From NCBI RefSeq assembly GCF_004684055.1, contig NZ_SRIB01000004.1, forward strand, positions 1 to 64,000: a stretch of 64,000 bases of DNA, given 5' to 3'. The position numbers were made by a program, and so were the translations under genes. The notes beneath the pieces are model-generated. The model saw only the letters and a list, made by a program, of their open reading frames with translations. It made no database searches and was not told where the DNA came from. Numbering within the stretch: the stretch's first letter is position 1; every line of letters starts with the position of its first letter. Source of the stretch: Soehngenia longivitae (GTDB taxonomy: Bacteria > Bacillota > Clostridia > Tissierellales > Tissierellaceae). This document shows, in pieces, positions 42,870 to 52,801 of the stretch.

Positions 42870-43373
42870 CTAGTATAAAAAATCATCCCATTTAATATAA
42901 TTATTCATTATTGAAACAAATTCAGTAAGATACTTTAAGTGTAATTGATTGAATCTATTGAAATACGGGCTGTCTATATCCAACACCCCAAATACTTTTT
43001 CGAATTGAATAATAGGAATTACTATCTCAGACCTAGAGTTTTCATCACATGCAATATGTCCTTCAAACTCATTAACATTATCTACTATAATTGGTTCTTT
43101 TTTTGCTACGCTAGTTCCACAAACTCCCTTGCCTATCTTTATTCTGTTACATGCCGGTAGACCTTGAAATGGTCCTAATACAAGCTCTGAATCTTTTATA
43201 AAATAAAAACCACTCCAATTTATATTATCAATGCAAGCTTTTATTATGGCTGTTGAATTAGATAAATTAGCTAAAATATCAGTTTCTGAAGATAATTGCC
43301 CTTTTAGTAACAAGTTCATGTACTTTAATCTATCTATCTCATTCATCTTGTTGATTGAATCTGTTTTGATCAT
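42870..43373 (-). CDS. msrC: Free methionine-(R)-sulfoxide reductase (GAF domain)
   Basis: 167-residue GAF-domain protein of the fRMsr family, reducing free Met-(R)-sulfoxide. The three conserved Cys are present in GLPACNRIKIGKGVCGTS and HIACDENSRSEIVIPI, and WSGFYFI and FGVLDIDSP are family hallmarks. I choose the ATG at 43373, with AGGTGACAGG just upstream, because the longer frame overlaps msrA. Together with MsrA it covers S-sulfoxides and free R-sulfoxides; an MsrB is not seen. Confidence 0.92.
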   Translation of the reverse strand: MIKTDSINKMNEIDRLKYMNLLLKGQLSSETDILANLSNSTAIIKACIDNINWSGFYFIKDSELVLGPFQGLPACNRIKIGKGVCGTSVAKKEPIIVDNVNEFEGHIACDENSRSEIVIPIIQFEKVFGVLDIDSPYFNRFNQLHLKYLTEFVSIMNNYIKWDDFLY

Positions 43374-43381
43374 CCTGTCAC

Positions 43382-43858
43382 CTACCTCGACAAATCTATA
43401 TGACAATAGCCATTTGGATTCTTCTTTAAATATTTTTGATGATATTCCTCTGCTAAATAAAATGAGCTTAAAGGCAATAGTTCAGTGACTATTTTCTCTT
43501 TATAATTTTTTTGTACTTCATCCATGTATTTTGCTATTATGTTTTTATCTTTTTCATTAACATAATATACGCCTGTTCTATATTGGTTCCCAATATCTCC
43601 GCCTTGTCTATTCAATAATGTAGGATCTATTATATTGAAAAATTTTTGCAATAATTCTTCTAATGTGATAACTGATTCATCATATCTAATATATACTGTT
43701 TCTGCATGTCTCGTAGTCCCAGTACAAACTTCTTCATAAGTTGGGTTTTTTTTAGTTCCATTCGCATATCCAACTTTTGTTTCTACTACACCATCAATTC
43801 TAGAAAAATATTCTTCTACTCCCCAAAAGCATCCACCAGCAAAATAAATTTCATTCAT
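43382..43858 (-). CDS. msrA: Peptide methionine-(S)-sulfoxide reductase
   Basis: 158-residue MsrA. The catalytic motif [11 protein letters not shown] with its Cys is at residues 8-18, and [38 protein letters not shown] and [19 protein letters not shown] are family signatures including a C-terminal Cys candidate for resolving. The Shine-Dalgarno GGGGAGG precedes the ATG at 43858. It ends eight bases before the fRMsr start, so a small oxidative-repair operon. Confidence 0.95.
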   Translation of the reverse strand: MNEIYFAGGCFWGVEEYFSRIDGVVETKVGYANGTKKNPTYEEVCTGTTRHAETVYIRYDESVITLEELLQKFFNIIDPTLLNRQGGDIGNQYRTGVYYVNEKDKNIIAKYMDEVQKNYKEKIVTELLPLSSFYLAEEYHQKYLKKNPNGYCHIDLSR

Positions 43859-43889
43859 TTAAATACCTCCCCTTATATATCAAAATATA

Positions 43890-44579
43890 TCAAATAAGTT
43901 TCAAAACAAACGGCACTAAAATTATAGTTATAATTCCTGCTAAAGTTATTGCAATAGAAGACATCGCACCTTCAATATCTCCCAATTCCATAGCTTTAGT
44001 TGTTCCCATTACATGTGAAGCAGTCCCTAATGCAATGCCTTTTGCAATATTATTATTAATATTAAATGTCTTTAATACATACTCTCCTATAACATATCCT
44101 AATGTGCCACTTAATATAACAAAAGTGACAGCTAAAGAAGCATTTGTGCCTAGCATATTAGCTATTTCTATTGCTATTGGTGTAGTAGTGTTTTTCGGTA
44201 TTAATGAAGTAATCAATAACTTGTCAAAGTTAAATAACTTACCCATAATTATTGTTGAAAAAACTCCAGTCAACACTCCAACCAATACTCCTGATATTAT
44301 TATTAGATAATTATTCTTAAATACATCCCATTGTTTATATAATGGCACTGCCAATGCAATTGTAGCAGGTGCAAGGAAAAAAGTGATTATGTTTCCACCT
44401 AAATTATAAGTTTCTAAATCTATGTTGAAAGTCTTTAATATAAATATAATAGCAGCTATAGCTAATAACAACGGATTTAATATTGGCATTCTAAGTCTTT
44501 GAGAAATAAATCTAGCTAAAAAATAGGTGATGATCGAAATTGTGACACCAAATAACGGAGTATCAATTGCCCAGTCCAT
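43890..44579 (-). CDS. lrgB: LrgB/CidB-family membrane protein
   Basis: 229-residue polytopic protein of the LrgB family: RFISQRLRMPILNPLLLAI, FLAPATIALAVPLYKQWDVFKNNYLIIISGVLVG, and LIPKNTTTPIAIEIANMLGTNASLAVTFVILSGTLGYVIGE are the family's conserved blocks. The family modulates murein hydrolase activity or exports small metabolites; holin-like models and pyruvate transport have been proposed. It abuts lrgA directly. Confidence 0.92.
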   Translation of the reverse strand: MDWAIDTPLFGVTISIITYFLARFISQRLRMPILNPLLLAIAAIIFILKTFNIDLETYNLGGNIITFFLAPATIALAVPLYKQWDVFKNNYLIIISGVLVGVLTGVFSTIIMGKLFNFDKLLITSLIPKNTTTPIAIEIANMLGTNASLAVTFVILSGTLGYVIGEYVLKTFNINNNIAKGIALGTASHVMGTTKAMELGDIEGAMSSIAITLAGIITIILVPFVLKLI

Positions 44580-44939
44580 TTATTCTTCCTTTCTCTTTTT
44601 CATATTTATCATAAATTGAATAGTTTTACCAGTTGTTATCATCACTAATATCATTGTTAAACAAACTGTAATTATGATAGTTACAAAATCATTTTTTAAA
44701 ACATCCAATACATTTATTATACCTACGCCAATAGGTAAGAACATAAATGGGAGATATTCTAACAAAGTATTAGAAATATCTTCAACGGATGATAATTTTA
44801 GTATTTTTAATTTTAATAAAATAAATAAAATGAACATTCCTATTATTGTAGGCGGTAATATATTAATATAATTTGCTGATAATATATTTGCTATCCATAA
44901 AATAAAGAACATAATTCCAAGTTGATTCAATTTTTTCAT
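44580..44939 (-). CDS. lrgA: LrgA/CidA-family membrane protein
   Basis: 119-residue protein with four hydrophobic helices and the LrgA pattern LSANYINILPPTIIGMFILFILLKLKILKL...LLEYLPFMFLPIGVGIINVLDVLKND. It partners LrgB, and the pair is encoded without a gap. No LytTR-type regulator is adjacent. A strong terminator hairpin (44963-44991) lies about 25 bases upstream of its ATG, leaving almost no room for a promoter. Confidence 0.9.
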   Translation of the reverse strand: MKKLNQLGIMFFILWIANILSANYINILPPTIIGMFILFILLKLKILKLSSVEDISNTLLEYLPFMFLPIGVGIINVLDVLKNDFVTIIITVCLTMILVMITTGKTIQFMINMKKRKEE

Positions 44940-44962
44940 ATTAATCTAATTCCCTCTCTAAA

Positions 44963-44991
44963 AATACTGGCAGGGGTCCCCTGCCAGTATT
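44963..44991 (-). terminator. Strong terminator after the ferritin-like gene
   Basis: 14-bp arms AATACTGGCAGGGG and complement around a single base, followed on the minus strand by TTTTT. It starts at the stop codon of the ferritin-like gene and ends 24 bases from the lrgA start codon. Confidence 0.9.
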
Positions 44992-45481
44992 AAAATGGTG
45001 CAAACCCTTGTTGTGACCACCAATCTTTGGTGTATAAATCATATTGTTTAGTAAATTGTTCTAAATGTACTTTTTCCCATTTAATTAATAAATCATAAAG
45101 ATCTTTAGCCTCTTTATACTCGGTTTTATTTTTTGCCTGCTCATAAAACTCGATTGAATCTTTCTCCATCTGTATTCCAATGCTGTATACTGATATGGCA
45201 AGTGATAGAAAGTCGTTATCAACTTTATCCCATGTGAATATTCCAGGAGAGTCTATTGTTTTCAAACTCAATAAATCAATGTCTTCAGTATCGTCTTTAT
45301 CCATTTCTTTGAGCAAATCTTTAAGATACTCAACATGTTTCAACTCTTCATTTGCTAATTCGAGGAATGAATTTTTATTATTTTGACCATCAATTTCTTT
45401 TGCTGCTAGTTTATAAAACTCATAACCCTCAATTTCGTTTAAAATTCCTTGTTTAATGATGTCTTGTTCTTCTTTATACAT
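44990..45481 (-). CDS. Ferritin-like / rubrerythrin-domain diiron protein
   Basis: 163-residue helical protein. Ferritin-like carboxylate-bridged ligands are visible: EIEGYEFYKLAA (Glu), ELANEELKHVEYL (E..EExxH), MEKDSIEFYEQA (Glu) and LIKWEKVHLEQF (E..H). There is no rubredoxin-like Cys domain, so electron transfer would need a partner. A peroxide-reducing or iron-handling role fits an anaerobe. It ends WWSQQGFAPF and is followed by a strong terminator. Confidence 0.85.
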   Translation of the reverse strand: MYKEEQDIIKQGILNEIEGYEFYKLAAKEIDGQNNKNSFLELANEELKHVEYLKDLLKEMDKDDTEDIDLLSLKTIDSPGIFTWDKVDNDFLSLAISVYSIGIQMEKDSIEFYEQAKNKTEYKEAKDLYDLLIKWEKVHLEQFTKQYDLYTKDWWSQQGFAPF

Positions 45482-45538
45482 ACACTCACCTCCGTAGAAT
45501 ATTCTATATATACCCTGCTAGGCTATCTTTAATTATTT

Positions 45539-46897
45539 TTAATAATTATAAAAATAATTATCATATTCAAATATATCTAATTTAATTTGATCCTTGTATT
45601 GCAACCATTCTTCATATTTATTTATTGGACCCAACAAGTCTCTCATCCTTTGCAATAGCTTTTCATAAGTACAATTGTTAATAAAATCAATACTTGGATT
45701 TTTACAGAAAATATCTGCTATTACATTTAAAAGTTCAATAGTTATATCTTCTTTTTCTCTTTCATTAATCTTCATGCCTTCCATCGCAGTGCTAATTAAA
45801 TTAATGTATGTTAATTCTAGATACTTTAAGAATTCTTCAAAATCATCACAGTTTGAACCATTTTGTATATCAAATATCATCTTGAAAAATACAAACCATC
45901 TAAAGTCTTTGTTGATTATCTCCAATATCTTATTTCCAAATTTGCTTAAAAATTCATCAGCATATTGTATATCTCTTTCAAAAGTTAAGTAGGTATCAAA
46001 GTTAATATCTGCATTACCTATCTCGTTTAACCTATTTAGTATTATTAGAAATTCATCAGTATACCCACCACTGTCATCTTCTGCATTCATAAATAAGAAA
46101 TCTACAATAATATCTGTTGATTTTTTTAGTTCTATAATCACCCCAACTTCATTTCTTATGTTCACTGAGTAAATATCGTGAATCATTTTTGACAGCAGTG
46201 CTTTAAGCTGTGATTTTTTTGACACTTCATCACTAGCATTCATTATGTCCAGATGATTATATATTAACATTAATTGTCTATCTATCATTGACAAATTGTC
46301 TTTTATAGAGGACATTATATCCCTAAAAAAATCTTCAATTATCATATAATTATAATTTTTGTATAATACTTTATGCTCAATATCGCTCCAAAAGATATTT
46401 ACCATAGATTTTATTTGTAATTCAAAGTTGACTGAGATATCGTTCTTTATATACTTCCCATCGATTTTGTAAATCTCAAAGCCATTCTTTTGGATCTGAG
46501 GTTGTTTTTCACCTAAGTTTAAGTAAATACTTTCATTTAACGGATTAGTAAAATAACCATTTTCTTTTTCAATGTTAAAAAGTGAAATAATATCTTGATA
46601 TATCTTCTTTTCATCTTCAAGAAATCTACATTCTATTCTAAATCCAATTAAATCAGATAAATTTTCAATTAATATCTCAGGTGTTTTAAATTTTAGATAA
46701 AAATTATGCCTTAAAATTTTTTCTTTTAAACTTTCACTTGATTTTATTCTGTAATTTACATTCAAAAAATGATCCTTGATAAAAAAACTATTGTTAAAGA
46801 AATTTTCTAATTCTTCTGCAACTCTGTTTAATTTATCAGCATCTTTCTCAATCAAGGCTAAAGTTTGATCAATGAAATCAAATAGCTCCAACTTCAT
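45539..46897 (-). CDS. RelA/SpoT-domain protein with a degenerate synthetase motif
   Basis: 452 residues. The first half resembles the (p)ppGpp synthetase fold: NYRIKSSESLKEKILR, ENLSDLIGFRIECRFLEDEKKIY and NFELQIKSMVNIFWSDIEHKVLYKN match RIKS..S...K, D..G.RI.C and E.QIR...W..IEHK. The expected NGYRSLH loop is replaced by NGFEIYK, so activity may be lost. The C-terminal half (about 215-452) is helical and unrecognised. No hydrolase (HD) domain is present. The Shine-Dalgarno is AGGAGG before the ATG at 46897. Confidence 0.8.
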   Translation of the reverse strand: MKLELFDFIDQTLALIEKDADKLNRVAEELENFFNNSFFIKDHFLNVNYRIKSSESLKEKILRHNFYLKFKTPEILIENLSDLIGFRIECRFLEDEKKIYQDIISLFNIEKENGYFTNPLNESIYLNLGEKQPQIQKNGFEIYKIDGKYIKNDISVNFELQIKSMVNIFWSDIEHKVLYKNYNYMIIEDFFRDIMSSIKDNLSMIDRQLMLIYNHLDIMNASDEVSKKSQLKALLSKMIHDIYSVNIRNEVGVIIELKKSTDIIVDFLFMNAEDDSGGYTDEFLIILNRLNEIGNADINFDTYLTFERDIQYADEFLSKFGNKILEIINKDFRWFVFFKMIFDIQNGSNCDDFEEFLKYLELTYINLISTAMEGMKINEREKEDITIELLNVIADIFCKNPSIDFINNCTYEKLLQRMRDLLGPINKYEEWLQYKDQIKLDIFEYDNYFYNY

Positions 46898-46962
46898 ATT
46901 TATCCTCCTATGACATACTCTATATAATTATATCATAAAAATTTGAAAGCTACTTGAAAAAA

Positions 46963-46996
46963 ATAAAAGCAAGAAGAAATTCCCCCTTGCTTTTAT
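46963..46996 (-). terminator. Terminator of the purine catabolic operon
   Basis: ATAAAAGCAAG and CTTGCTTTTAT (46963-46973 and 46986-46996) pair around a 12-base loop, followed on the minus strand by a run of seven T residues. It comes ten bases after the formimidoyltransferase stop. Confidence 0.9.
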
Positions 46997-47005
46997 GAAA
47001 GTTGA

Positions 47006-47929
47006 TTATTCAAATAAATGCGTTTCTAATATTTGATCTTTTCTAAATCCTTGCAACCCCATATAATAGTATAAATTATTTAACAAATGATCTAATTTTA
47101 CAGGTCCTACTATTTCAGATCCTGTTACGATAACACCGTACTTTTTAGCCTCTTGTTTTACAAATTCGAAAGTTCTATACAATGGAGTTTGGTTGCAGTC
47201 AAACATATTCATAGACACAACAACTCCACTTCTCTCTGGAAATTTTATCCCCACAGCTCTTACAGTTGAAAAACCACCACTTGGACCTCTTACTGCTTTT
47301 GCTATTTCTTTAGCTATGCTTATGTCTTCTGTAGCTAAAAATACATTAAAAGCTGTTAATCCTTCTAAATCTGCACTCACAATTGTTGCACCTAATTTTT
47401 CATCTAATTGACCATCGGTAGATAAATCCGGCTTTCTCAACTCATATTCGGGATTGTTTTTATCTTTCAATAATTCTTTTAATCCTTCATATTGTCCTTT
47501 TCTAATAAATGAAATACTTTTCTTTTCTTCAGTTCGAGCATTTGCCCCAGAGAAATATATTGGGACTTTAAATTTATTAAATAGTTCATTGCCAATTTCT
47601 TCAGCAAGTTTTACACATTCTTCTAATGAAATATTTGACAATGGAAAAACTGGTATAGTATCTTGTGCTCCAATTCTAGGATGTGTCCCTTTCTGTTCTC
47701 TCATGTCAATAAGTTCGTAAGACTTACTAGCCATATTAATTAGAGCTTCTTTTAATGGTTCTGGTTCCCCGATTATTGTTAATACAGTTCTATTAAAATC
47801 ATATTCTGGCTCAACACTTATTAGTTTTACACCTTCTACTTTTCTTACTTCGTCAGCAATTTTATTGATAACATCTTCTCTTCTGCCATCACTAAAATTT
47901 GGTACTGCTAATATGTATTTTTTTGACAT
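47006..47929 (-). CDS. ftcD: Formimidoyltransferase (glutamate or glycine type)
   Basis: 307-residue formiminotransferase without the cyclodeaminase half. VPNFSDGRREDVINKIADEV, YDFNRTVLTIIGEP, EQKGTHPRIGAQDTIPVFPL, IYFSGANA and RAVGIKFPERSGVVVSMNMFDCNQTPLYRTFEFVKQEA are conserved. The enzyme moves a formimino group to tetrahydrofolate. Glutamate is the substrate in His breakdown; purine-fermenting clostridia use glycine. No hut genes are present and the operon is purine-directed, so I infer the glycine-type activity. The product enters one-carbon metabolism with ATP yield. It is the last gene of the operon. Confidence 0.9.
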   Translation of the reverse strand: MSKKYILAVPNFSDGRREDVINKIADEVRKVEGVKLISVEPEYDFNRTVLTIIGEPEPLKEALINMASKSYELIDMREQKGTHPRIGAQDTIPVFPLSNISLEECVKLAEEIGNELFNKFKVPIYFSGANARTEEKKSISFIRKGQYEGLKELLKDKNNPEYELRKPDLSTDGQLDEKLGATIVSADLEGLTAFNVFLATEDISIAKEIAKAVRGPSGGFSTVRAVGIKFPERSGVVVSMNMFDCNQTPLYRTFEFVKQEAKKYGVIVTGSEIVGPVKLDHLLNNLYYYMGLQGFRKDQILETHLFE

Positions 47930-47969
47930 TTTATCGCCCCTTTGTATTTATATTTTGATATTAGCATAT

Positions 47970-48572
47970 TTATCTGCTTTCTTCATTGTTAAAATTATAT
48001 AAAAATTCTTTTGCTCTTTCATAATCATTTATGTTATCTATGTCTAAATTGTAGATGCTGTTATCAAATTTTACTCTTTTAATTATGTCTTTATACTTAT
48101 GAATAATCTTTCTTGCACCTTCATCTCCAGATAAAGATAATAATTCATTTCTATATTCATTAGGAATTATTACAGGATTGCCCCTTTGTCCCATATAATA
48201 AGGGACTATTATCTTCCCTTTGTCAATATTGTATTCATCTATTATTCGATCTATAATGCTTGAAAATACAAAAGGTTGGTCGCCTAATAGAAACAAGTAA
48301 TCAGAATTTTCTTGAGCATTTAATATACCGACCTTGATACTTTCTGATTGTCCATGATAAGCCTCTCCATTGTATACCAATCTAATCTCAGGATTTAATG
48401 ATAGCTTAGTTATGTCATTATTTCTATAGATTAATATTAAATCATCTAACTTTGAATTTACAGCATTTTTTAGCACAAACTCTATAATAAATTCATTGCC
48501 TAATTTCATCATAAGTTTGTCTTTATTCATTCTAGTTGAAAACCCGGAAGCTAATATTATTCCAGTTATCAT
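47970..48572 (-). CDS. mocA: MocA-like molybdenum cofactor cytidylyltransferase
   Basis: 200-residue nucleotidyltransferase. The N-terminal GIILASGFSTRMNKDKLMMKLG is the NTP-binding loop, with FLLGDQPFVFSSIIDRII (metal-binding Asp), GQRGNPVIIPNEYRNELL and SGDEGARKII as in MocA. MocA attaches CMP to molybdopterin to give the dinucleotide cofactor used by xanthine-dehydrogenase-family enzymes. The four-subunit Mo hydroxylase is encoded upstream in the same operon, so cofactor maturation is the evident job. It overlaps the chemoreceptor stop region. Confidence 0.9.
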   Translation of the reverse strand: MITGIILASGFSTRMNKDKLMMKLGNEFIIEFVLKNAVNSKLDDLILIYRNNDITKLSLNPEIRLVYNGEAYHGQSESIKVGILNAQENSDYLFLLGDQPFVFSSIIDRIIDEYNIDKGKIIVPYYMGQRGNPVIIPNEYRNELLSLSGDEGARKIIHKYKDIIKRVKFDNSIYNLDIDNINDYERAKEFLYNFNNEESR

Positions 48573-48573
48573 A

Positions 48574-50085
48574 TTAATTCTCCATGTTTTTTATCAATGA
48601 ATCTAAAGATAATCCTAATTCATATAGTTTTTTGTCATCTCCGATTACACTTAGAAATTTAAATAATTTACCATCTTCTACTCTTTTTTTGATTGGAGTA
48701 GCAATATATTTCATTTCCCCACTCTTTAATTTTAAGAATGTTTTATCTGCTTGATATAAGTTTAATCCTATCGAATTTTTTTCATTAGAATATATAACAT
48801 TTCCTTCTTCATCCGTTATATAAATAGCATCCATTTCTGTTTTCTCTAATAAAAATTCTATATCATGATCTGTTAATGACCTTTTATCTCTTACAAAATC
48901 GATTACAAAATTTGTCTTTTCTAACATTTTATTCTCCATAATTCCCCCTGCGACTATTTGTTGTAATATAGTTATATTGTCGCGGATGTCATTTATTTTG
49001 TTTTGTAGCATCAGTGATTTTTCCTTTTGTTTAACTGCTTGATCATTTGTATCATCCATATTTTTAGAAATCTCATAAGATATTTTTGCTATATTGTCAA
49101 TATCATTTAATAGATTAATTGTCTTTTGAATTGATTTGTCAGATTCTAATGACATATCACTTAAATCTTCTTTTCCAAGGTTCAGTTTCTCAATAATTGT
49201 ATTGAACTCGCTGTTGATTTTATCAATAATTCCATCATTTTCTTCCATATACTCCATTTCTTCAAGCATTGATTCCATAATACTTTGTATCTCATCATCT
49301 AAAGTTTTAATCACATCTGAGATCTTAGAAGAGACAACCTCTGTTTGATTTGCTAACTTTCCTACTTCCGATGCTACAATTGCAAAACCTCTACCATATT
49401 CTCCAGCCCTCGCTGCTTCTATAGAAGCATTTAAAGACAGCATTTTGGTTTTATTTGATATTTCTTCAATCGTATCTATAAATGAGTTTACTTCTAACAT
49501 AAATTCTTTTACATTTTTTATACTATTTGTAGAACTCTTGATCATATCATTAGACGATTTAACCCTTGATCTAATAATCTCTGAATTCTTCATACTAGAT
49601 TGTGCAGAACTTATCGAATCTTGAATAAATTGAGTTTTATTCTTTATTGATTCAGTTAATTCTTTTAGCGTATGCATGATAAAATCTGTAGATTGTTTCG
49701 TTTCTGTTAACATATCAGATTGTTGCCCTGTCATGTCATTTATTGTTGATACATTTGATTTAATCAACTCGGCGTTTTTTGTAGTATCTTCAGAAATTGA
49801 ATATAATTCCTCACATATTTTATATATATTGGAAGATGCTAAAATTTGTTCCCTATAATTCACCTTGTTATTTGATAATTTCTCAGTATCATCTAGTGAC
49901 CGTGGTGATTCCATTTTCTTGGTATCAGGCCTTTTGCTAAAATTATAAACAATAAATGAAAATAAAAAAGATAGGAATATGGCTGAAACAACAATTAAAG
50001 TCACATTATCTATTTTAGTGATTAAAAATATACTAACTAAACTAACTACTAAAAATGATGTAAATATTTTTATATTGTTTTTCAA
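48574..50085 (-). CDS. Methyl-accepting chemotaxis protein with C-terminal sensor-like domain
   Basis: 503-residue chemoreceptor. Two adjacent membrane helices (about 5-45) have almost no external loop. The cytoplasmic coiled coil reaches the signalling tip [36 protein letters not shown] (about 215-250). After about residue 385 a separate PAS/Cache-like domain appears ([26 protein letters not shown]...[21 protein letters not shown]). The sensor would thus sit at the C-terminus inside the cell. I start it at a TTG at 50085, because GGGAGAGG lies five bases upstream; ATGs before it precede that sequence. Embedded in the purine operon, it may report purine metabolism. Confidence 0.88.
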   Translation of the reverse strand: MKNNIKIFTSFLVVSLVSIFLITKIDNVTLIVVSAIFLSFLFSFIVYNFSKRPDTKKMESPRSLDDTEKLSNNKVNYREQILASSNIYKICEELYSISEDTTKNAELIKSNVSTINDMTGQQSDMLTETKQSTDFIMHTLKELTESIKNKTQFIQDSISSAQSSMKNSEIIRSRVKSSNDMIKSSTNSIKNVKEFMLEVNSFIDTIEEISNKTKMLSLNASIEAARAGEYGRGFAIVASEVGKLANQTEVVSSKISDVIKTLDDEIQSIMESMLEEMEYMEENDGIIDKINSEFNTIIEKLNLGKEDLSDMSLESDKSIQKTINLLNDIDNIAKISYEISKNMDDTNDQAVKQKEKSLMLQNKINDIRDNITILQQIVAGGIMENKMLEKTNFVIDFVRDKRSLTDHDIEFLLEKTEMDAIYITDEEGNVIYSNEKNSIGLNLYQADKTFLKLKSGEMKYIATPIKKRVEDGKLFKFLSVIGDDKKLYELGLSLDSLIKNMEN

Positions 50086-50099
50086 ATTATCCTCTCCCA

Positions 50100-51806
50100 T
50101 CAATCGAATAAATCAATAAATTTATTTTCTAAAACATCAAACAATCCTCTATCAGTAATTTTTATTTCTGGAATAACAGGTAAAGCAAGAAATGACAGCG
50201 TCATAAATGGTTCAATTTCATCTGGTACACCTAAATTATCATGTGCTATGATCTTTAAATTCTCTAATTCATTAGATACTTCGTTTATTGGCTTATTTGA
50301 CATTAATCCTCCTATTTCAAGAGCTAATTCGCCTAAAATCTGTTCTTTACTAGTTATGACTATCCCTCCTCCGATTTTTCTCAACTCATTTACTGCTAGC
50401 AAAATATCATCATCATTGTCTCCTATCGCTATTATATTGTGGGAGTCATGAGCAACTGTAGAAGCAATAGCTCCATTTTTTATGTTAAAGCCTTCAACTA
50501 TGCCTAGTGCAAAATTTCCGGTGTTTTTATGCCTTTCTACAACAATGATTTTTGAATATATGCTATTTGATACAATATCTTTAAAGTATTTATCGGCATT
50601 TATTTTTATTTTTTTAGTTACTAAATTGCCAGGTTCTATTTTAATAGCATTCATATAATTTCCAGTCTTAACAATCGTCAAATCACTTTTATTTAAACTT
50701 TTCATATTAACTGTATTCATTAAATTTTCGCAAGGAGTATTTTGTGTCCCAAATAGTATTTGATTGCCTTTAGCAACTATGGTTCCTTCTCTATAAACTT
50801 CTTCTACGTTAAAATCATATAAATTATTGAATGTAATAAAATTTGCTTTATACCCTGGTGCAATTGCTCCTACATCTTTTAAATTATATACTAGAGCAGT
50901 ATTTATTGTTGCCATCTTTATGCAGTCTATTGGATCTAATCCTAATGAAATAGCCATTCTAATGTTATTATCTATGCTTCCATGGTTTATAAGATCGCAA
51001 GGCTCTCTGTCATCTGTGCAAAACATCATCCTGCTTATATTGTTTTTATTCACACCTTTAACCAAATCTCTTAAATTTCTAGCAGCCGATCCTTCTCTTA
51101 TATGTATATACATTCCTAATTCTAGTCTGTCTGTCATTTCCTCAATATTTGTACACTCATGTTCTGTTTTAATTCCCGCTAAAGCATACGCATATAAGTT
51201 ATCTCTTGTTATTCCAGGACAATGCCCGTCAATTATTTTGTTGTACTCTTTTGCTTTCTCTATTTTCCCTAAGATTTCAGGATCACAGTTTATGACAGAA
51301 TTAAAATCCATTACTTCACCCAATCCTAAAACTCTATCGATTGCCATTAATTCTTCGATTTCTTTCACTCCAATATATGCTCCAGAGTCTTCAAAAGGAG
51401 TTGCTGGTACACAACTTGGTGCCATAATATACACATCTAATGGTAAGTTTTCGCTATCTTTTAGCATAAAGTCAATGCCATCCATACCTGTTACGTTCGC
51501 TATTTCGTGTGGATCAGCAATAACTGTCAAAACACCATGGGGAACTACTGCTTTAGCAAATTGAGATGGTGTTACCTTTGAGGATTCTATGTGAACATGA
51601 CCATCTATTAAAGTGGGGGCAACATAACTATCAAATAAATCGATTTCTTCATATGCTTCGTAATTGCCAAAGCCAACTATATATCCATGTTTAACTGCAA
51701 AATTTGTTTTTATTATTGTATTCGTAAATACATCAACAATTTTGGCATTTTTAAATAGAAAGTCTGCTTTTTCTCTTCTCATAGATGTATCTATCAAATT
51801 CTTCAT
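50100..51806 (-). CDS. ade: Adenine deaminase
   Basis: 568-residue adenine deaminase of the amidohydrolase superfamily, converting adenine to hypoxanthine and ammonia. Metal-binding and catalytic motifs are intact: [57 protein letters not shown] and [10 protein letters not shown]. The C-terminal domain contains [24 protein letters not shown]. The ATG at 51806 follows GGAGG and overlaps the Mo-subunit stop. It supplies hypoxanthine to the neighbouring hydroxylase. A diverged paralogue lies at 56807-58627. Confidence 0.95.
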   Translation of the reverse strand: MKNLIDTSMRREKADFLFKNAKIVDVFTNTIIKTNFAVKHGYIVGFGNYEAYEEIDLFDSYVAPTLIDGHVHIESSKVTPSQFAKAVVPHGVLTVIADPHEIANVTGMDGIDFMLKDSENLPLDVYIMAPSCVPATPFEDSGAYIGVKEIEELMAIDRVLGLGEVMDFNSVINCDPEILGKIEKAKEYNKIIDGHCPGITRDNLYAYALAGIKTEHECTNIEEMTDRLELGMYIHIREGSAARNLRDLVKGVNKNNISRMMFCTDDREPCDLINHGSIDNNIRMAISLGLDPIDCIKMATINTALVYNLKDVGAIAPGYKANFITFNNLYDFNVEEVYREGTIVAKGNQILFGTQNTPCENLMNTVNMKSLNKSDLTIVKTGNYMNAIKIEPGNLVTKKIKINADKYFKDIVSNSIYSKIIVVERHKNTGNFALGIVEGFNIKNGAIASTVAHDSHNIIAIGDNDDDILLAVNELRKIGGGIVITSKEQILGELALEIGGLMSNKPINEVSNELENLKIIAHDNLGVPDEIEPFMTLSFLALPVIPEIKITDRGLFDVLENKFIDLFD

Positions 51807-52801
51807 AGTTGATCCTCCGATTTAACTTTTTTAAGTGCACTTATTATTTTATCTGGCGTTGCTGGAAGTTCATTTATCCTAACATTAATCGCATCATATA
51901 TTGCGTTTAATATTGCTGGAGCCACGGGTATTGTAACTGGCTCGCCTATTCCCTTTGCACCAAATGGCGCTGTAGATTCGGGATCTTCGATGATTATTTT
52001 ATCAATGTCAATCGTATCCATCGATGTCGGCAATAAGTATTTAGAATATTTATTGTTCATTATTTTCCCATCAACGATATTTAAATCTTCAAACAAACAA
52101 TAACTTTGCCCCATGTAAAATCCTCCGTCTATTTGTCCTTCTATCATCCTTGGGTTTACAGCTTTTCCTACATCCTGAGCAAACCTAGCATGTATAATAT
52201 TTACAATTCCTGTAAGAGTGTTAACCTCTACCTCCACTTCACATGCGCTGAAAGTATAAGGCCAATATGGTTCACCTTGACCAGTTTCTACATCCATTTC
52301 TACAGTATGAGCTGTAAAACTAGCTTGAGACTCAAAAAATCCGTTTTTTACATTTGAAGCGATTTCCAAAAAACTAACTTTATCGTTTTTACTTGAGTTT
52401 AAGTAAACGTTTGAATCAGATACAATTAATCCTTCAGTTGAATCTAAATTTAGTATTTCTTTAGCTTTGGCTTTTAGTTCTTCAATAAATTTTTCGCACG
52501 CAAGTTTTATTGCGTTTCCAGTATTATAGGTCTGTCTGCTTGCTGCAGCAGTCCCTGCATCTGGTGTATTAATAGTATCTTCACTATATAAAATTATGTC
52601 TTCTATGTTTATATTTAGAGTTTCTGCTGCAATCTGTACAAATACAGTTTTCGCTCCTTGTCCAACTTCAGTACCGCCGACAAATATACTAACCTTACCG
52701 TCTTTATTTAGTCTTACAATTGCATTAGATACATCTGGATACCCATTGCCATATCCAGTGCCATAGTATGATATAGCTAAGCCTTTTCCTCTTTTTATCA
52801 T
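51803..52801 (-). CDS. Xanthine/nicotinate dehydrogenase-type molybdenum hydroxylase, medium Mo subunit (NdhM-like)
   Basis: 332 residues equal to the C-terminal half of a xanthine dehydrogenase Mo subunit. Mo-cofactor motifs are YGTGYGNGYPDVSNAIVRL, GTEVGQGAKTVFVQIAAE and the catalytic Glu in FGAKGIGEPVTIPVAPAI. The upstream gene ends TEStop and lies in another frame. Here GAGGG and six bases of spacing precede its own ATG at 52801, so it is a separate polypeptide. The sizes match NdhL/NdhM of Eubacterium barkeri nicotinate dehydrogenase. Purine context suggests hypoxanthine/xanthine or purine oxidation; substrate is not proven. Confidence 0.88.
   Translation of the reverse strand: MIKRGKGLAISYYGTGYGNGYPDVSNAIVRLNKDGKVSIFVGGTEVGQGAKTVFVQIAAETLNINIEDIILYSEDTINTPDAGTAAASRQTYNTGNAIKLACEKFIEELKAKAKEILNLDSTEGLIVSDSNVYLNSSKNDKVSFLEIASNVKNGFFESQASFTAHTVEMDVETGQGEPYWPYTFSACEVEVEVNTLTGIVNIIHARFAQDVGKAVNPRMIEGQIDGGFYMGQSYCLFEDLNIVDGKIMNNKYSKYLLPTSMDTIDIDKIIIEDPESTAPFGAKGIGEPVTIPVAPAILNAIYDAINVRINELPATPDKIISALKKVKSEDQL

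Noticed and set aside
50827-51564. 245-codon open frame on the plus strand
   Set aside because: Lies wholly opposite the adenine deaminase gene, has no Shine-Dalgarno, and its composition mirrors the antisense of conserved motifs.
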